Part shown: one piece after another, positions 60,463 to 64,000 of the stretch
Position numbering within the stretch: the stretch's first letter is position 1
Layout of the letters: every line of letters begins with the position of its first letter
From: Cryptomeria japonica
Lineage: Eukaryota; Streptophyta; Pinopsida; Cupressales; Cupressaceae
Direction: 5' to 3'
Assembly: GCF_030272615.1 (NCBI RefSeq)
Contig: NC_081405.1
Span: forward strand, 309,845,374-309,909,373
DNA: 64,000 nt
The notes under the pieces: generated by a model
What the model was told of the DNA's origin: nothing
Database searches by the model: none
What the model saw: the letters and a program-made list of their open reading frames with translations, nothing else
Made by a program: the position numbers and the translations under genes

Positions 60463-61800
60463 CAATGCTAAAAATCTCCCCCTTTGGTATTGATGTCAAC
60501 TCGTGTAGTATCTGGAATACTACATAATCTTTCTCCATCTTTGTATGATCCAATGGATTCTCACACATGTAGTATCCGATATACTACAAAATCTTTCTCC
60601 CCCTTTGACAATAATGGCAAAGGGCACTATTAGGATATCGTTCCTCCTTGTATATACCAGTCACTGACATAATTGTTTCTCCCCTTTTTAACTTAATTGG
60701 ATGCATCTTCTCCTTTGATACCACTTGTTATATTTTCTCAAGTCACAACACTGTAGATGGAGGACTCAACCATCAAATGACACCAATTGAGCATGAAAAT
60801 ATGATACTATTTGTTAAAACACACAATTGCAGAAAGATGTGTTAGTGAATACTACTCACCTGTCGGTCAAACTGTATCACCTCCCATTTATTCCCAAATT
60901 TATTTAGAAACAATTGTGATTGTACTATGAATACAACCAACCAAATGACAAGTAGATACCCATAACCATGAAATTATCCTGGGTATTCCTACTACAATTT
61001 TAATCATTTGCAGTTTGGGTAGTCAATACACTTATACATTCAAGCATGCCGACTCTACTTCATAAACACTATAACTCTCCCTGACTTATACATCTCAGGT
61101 ACTCATTTTCAGCCAGGTCCAATATCAGGGCTCCAATCATCTCCATATACTGGTTGAGTTGTGCATATGTGATCATCTGATGATCTTTAGCTTCATCATA
61201 TCCACCACAACCTATGAGATGATCCTAGATGTACACAATGCCATACAATGTCATCATCAAGTCATAGATTAATCCACTTAGCTCAAAAACATGTGAGCAT
61301 GCATGATCAACCACTGGGCCAACATATGTCATTCAGGTCTTTTCCAATCCCACCTAAGACATAAAATCCATATTCCATGCTATTGGGGCTATTGCAATGA
61401 TCTCCAACTTCATTGTCTTACATAACCTGCAAGTGCCTGTTAGCATTCACCCCGGTAACATCCTACACATACTGGTTCCTTGTGCCAGTCCACTATTACT
61501 ACCAAAGTAATTTCCCGTGACTTGTGATATTTTGTGTCACCTTGTGTCCACTATTACTACCGTAGTACTTTCATGTGACTCTTGACATTATGTAAATCCT
61601 AACTACCAAATGTTAATCTCCATCCATTAACATATGCAATAGTGATCCAACTTTCATCTATAGGTGTGTAGTCAAGGCAACCTCTACACACACTTATAAT
61701 CTCATATCCATCCATCATACCGATAAAACCTTGTTCTTCCAAATATCCTTCTTTACTAAGGGGGTGAATTATCTAGTTCAATGTACTACTATATCTCCTT
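60463..61800 (-). other. 3' untranslated part of the gag-only element
   Basis: About 1.3 kb after the gag stop without any pol motif on the minus strand. It contains two purine tracts (about 60,596-60,607 and 60,474-60,485 in plus coordinates); the second, nearest the LTR, is the likely PPT. Confidence 0.6.
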
Positions 61801-63876
61801 TTAGGCCTTAGGAGACATCACCTGCACATTGAATTCATAGTGCCGGTCCATGGTCTTCTTCCGCCATACCTGCTTAGTCTCAATGTTCTTCCAATTTTCA
61901 GGCTTGGGAGAAGGTCTTTCCTTCTTCTATTGATGGGTCCTTCCATTTCCTGATTCTGCCTCACAACCGGAAGTAGTGCTATAGTAGCACACAACATCCA
62001 TCCCAAATTTATGATTGGGGAATCTCTTGACATACCAGTTTGACCATCTTCTTTTGGTCATGTTGTGACTAACAATAGAAACTGGTGGACCTCTTGCTCT
62101 TGCAAAGACATTTCTTCTTTGGTTCCATGCAGGCCTCTAACTTCCATACGCTCTATATCCACTTTTCTATGGAGCATAGTTTCTATTCCATCCTCCATAT
62201 GATTGCAAGTTCCTCTTCCCGCAATCAAACACTCTATGGCCAATTCCATTGAAGTTATGACAAACAATATTTGCATAACTAGGAGAGACGACATGCATGT
62301 ATCTACTCCTGGATACATTTTTCTTATATGCATTATGTATATGAGATCCTATATTATTCTTTATAGATCTCTTTCTATATTCTTCTACCCTATGGCCATA
62401 TCCATTACATTTAAAGAAATAACTAGTAAAGGATGGCATATGACTTACAAACTTATTATTCCATGCAAGGGGAGATCTTACCGGTTTAGTATCTCCATTT
62501 CTCCTTCTTTTAGGATGGATCTTTGGTTGTCCATTATTTACAGTCCTTCCATCTGGTCTCTTATTCTGCCATGCCTATCTTGTTCTCCCAACGGTAGCTC
62601 TCCTTTGACCTCTACCGATAGGAAGTTCTCTTTGTTGTCTTCTCATTTTCCATCTTTTGGTGAAGATATCTTCTCCCATCTTCCCTTTAACTTTTGGATC
62701 TACATTGTTCCTCCTTTGTGCAGCACCAGTCTTTATTATTGTTTGCAAGTCTTCACTAGTTGTGGTTAGGTCAACCTTCTTTTGGGGAGCATTTTGGACT
62801 GTGAAGGTTTGTCCCTTGTTTTCTCCATTTGAGGAGACAAATATTAAGTTGTCATGGGGGACATTCTTGCTAGTGGACCATTCATCAGCACCACTTCCTA
62901 AACCTTCAGTGTCCTTGGCATGCTTTTTCTTCTTCAACATTTTGTCCAAGGCATCACTGCTGCCATCAAAATGGATTCTCACCTTGAGCTCATCCTAACA
63001 TTTCTCAAGGTCATTTTGGAGAATCTTCATTTCTCCAAGCAACTGTAGATATTCGTTATCTCTAACTTCTAGCCCATATTATAGATCATTACACCGACAC
63101 TCCTTGGTGTCTTCTTGTTGAGTCTTTAACTCTGAGATTCTTTTTTTAGATTCTTCAAGGCATTTGAACAACTGGTTCTACTTCACCACTACAACATTCT
63201 TGAGTAGCTTGTATTCATTCCTTACTCTTCTAAGTTCTTCAAGTGCATTTACAAGCTCTCCTTCAAGATCAACTTCTGCTTCATCTTCTTCTTCACCTTC
63301 ACTATCAAATAGATCTTGCTAGCTAGATCTATCTGCCTTATCTCCTTCTTCTTCATCTTCTTCATTATCACTTCCAAACACATCATACTGATGAGATCTA
63401 TCTGCATTAACCTATTTTGATGTGTGATTCTCAATATCTATCTCATGGGCCTTGAAGAGATGAGTCTCCTCATCACCATTGCTAGTGCAACAATCTGATC
63501 TACCTTTGTCCTTTGTACATTTGTCTACAACATTTCTCTTTCCACTTTCACAAACTAATCCAGTGGTGTAGGGTTCATTTCCATAAATTTTCTTTTGTCT
63601 ATCCCATAGACTCTTTGCCAATCTGCACTTATCCACCAGTGAGGAGACATCATTGGTGAGCCCATGAAATATAGCCTTCATGGCTTGTTCATTGTACATG
63701 CATATTCTTTCTTCTTCAAAGCCGGTGGGAGGACAAACATTCTTAGGGAGACCATTAACAGCTAACATCCATACATCAAACTGTAGAGAGGACAAATAGA
63801 CTTCCTCTCTACAACTCCAAATAGATTAGTTTGAACCATCAAAAACTAGAGAAGGGTTTGACACTAAACAAACCAT
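61801..63876 (-). pseudogene. Copia-type gag with coiled coil and zinc knuckles
   Basis: The ATG at 63,876 is about 60 bp inside the PBS. A single frame of 692 codons ends in TAA at 61,801, with about ten internal stops, mostly TAG or TAA. The first part is the UBN2-type gag domain (FDVWMLAVNGLPKNVCPP, EQAMKAIFHGLTNDV, AKSLWDRQKKIYGNE). Then come an acidic stretch (63,300-63,400), a coiled-coil-like part (ELVNALEELRRVRNEYKLLK), a basic stretch (RRQQRELPIGRGQRRA) and two decayed CCHC knuckles (KCNGYGHRVEEYRKRS and CHNFNGIGHRVFDC). The preserved single frame over 2 kb suggests gag was the only protein encoded. Confidence 0.82.
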
Positions 63877-63936
63877 TGTGTCCTTAATTCTACAATCTAC
63901 CTAAGCGAGAGAAAGCTTGATAAACCAGGTACCTAT

Positions 63937-63950
63937 GCGCTGATACCAAT
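63937..63950 (-). other. Primer binding site of the gag-only element
   Basis: ATTGGTATCAGCGC in minus sense, directly next to the LTR end TCTAACA; an initiator-Met-type PBS with one change from TGGTATCAGAGC. Confidence 0.78.
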
Positions 63951-64000
63951 TGTTAGACACAATGCACCACTGAGAAGGGAATGAATCAGTGGTTCTCCAA
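63951..64000 (-). repeat. 5' LTR end of the gag-only element (partial)
   Basis: The only visible 50 bp of the 5' LTR; matches 57,912-57,961 with about six differences. Confidence 0.82.

Larger units (their letters stand above)
57912..64000 (-). mobile_element. Gag-only LTR element, runs off the window
   Basis: Minus-strand element inserted in the copia B 3' LTR. Its 3' LTR is 57,912 to about 60,462. The 5' LTR end is at 63,951-64,000 and matches 57,912-57,961 at about 44 of 50 positions. The PBS (ATTGGTATCAGCGC in minus sense) lies at 63,937-63,950 and a PPT-like AAAGGGGGAGA at about 60,474-60,485. The interior (about 3.5 kb) encodes one long gag and nothing resembling protease, integrase or RT. 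This layout fits the TR-GAG class of non-autonomous elements. Confidence 0.82.

Noticed and set aside
62203-62998. Plus-strand frames of 188 and 113 codons
   Set aside because: Antisense shadows of the minus-strand gag.

Overview
The window looks like intergenic DNA from a large, repeat-rich plant nuclear genome. The evidence is Ty1/copia and Ty3/gypsy LTR retrotransposons, two plant-type LINEs whose pol ends in an RNase H domain, and a decayed plant-mobile-domain (PMD) gene. The deep nesting and heavy decay of the elements suggest a gymnosperm-like genome, but that is inference. I found no intact host gene, tRNA, rRNA or CRISPR array. Nearly every coding trace carries stops or frameshifts. 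Many stops are TAG/TAA/TGA where the family has Gln or Arg, as expected from C-to-T decay of methylated DNA.

Layout. 0.2-2.1 kb (minus): PMD pseudogene. 2.3-12.6 kb: a region bracketed by an inverted repeat pair, holding an AT block, an unrecognised multi-exon pseudogene, and a roughly 5 kb array of 20-bp palindrome-rich units split by a solo LTR, followed by a CT tract. 13.0-15.9 kb: LTR element with a perfect primer binding site (PBS) and polypurine tract (PPT) but no coding domain. 16.2-17.6 kb: an LTR with a PPT on its left and a PBS on its right. 17.6-21.8 kb: AT-rich DNA with small tandem repeats. 21.8-26.4 kb (minus): 5'-truncated LINE with a 20-bp target-site duplication (TSD). 27.1-32.1 kb (minus): complete copia-type element with perfect TSD, coding gag, protease and an unknown C-terminal extension instead of integrase/RT. 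32.8-39.5 kb: a 913-bp segment duplicated in tandem, one copy carrying a 4.87-kb solo LTR with a perfect TSD.

39.8-64 kb is a stack of insertions. A copia pol fragment (copia A) runs into an LTR that also serves as the 5' LTR of a second copia element (copia B). Copia B was split by a non-autonomous gypsy element (itself carrying a solo LTR) and by a LINE carrying an extra ORF after its RNase H. Its 3' LTR is broken by a minus-strand, gag-only LTR element that leaves the window at 64,000.

How the pieces relate: three different LTR elements (27.1, 44.3 and 57.9 kb) encode gag with or without protease but no polymerase, so they would have needed enzymes from autonomous relatives. The points most worth a second look are the extra ORF of the LINE at 53.5-55.9 kb, the unknown extension after the protease at 27.7-28.6 kb, the palindromic satellite, and the multi-exon gene remnant at 3.3-5.2 kb.
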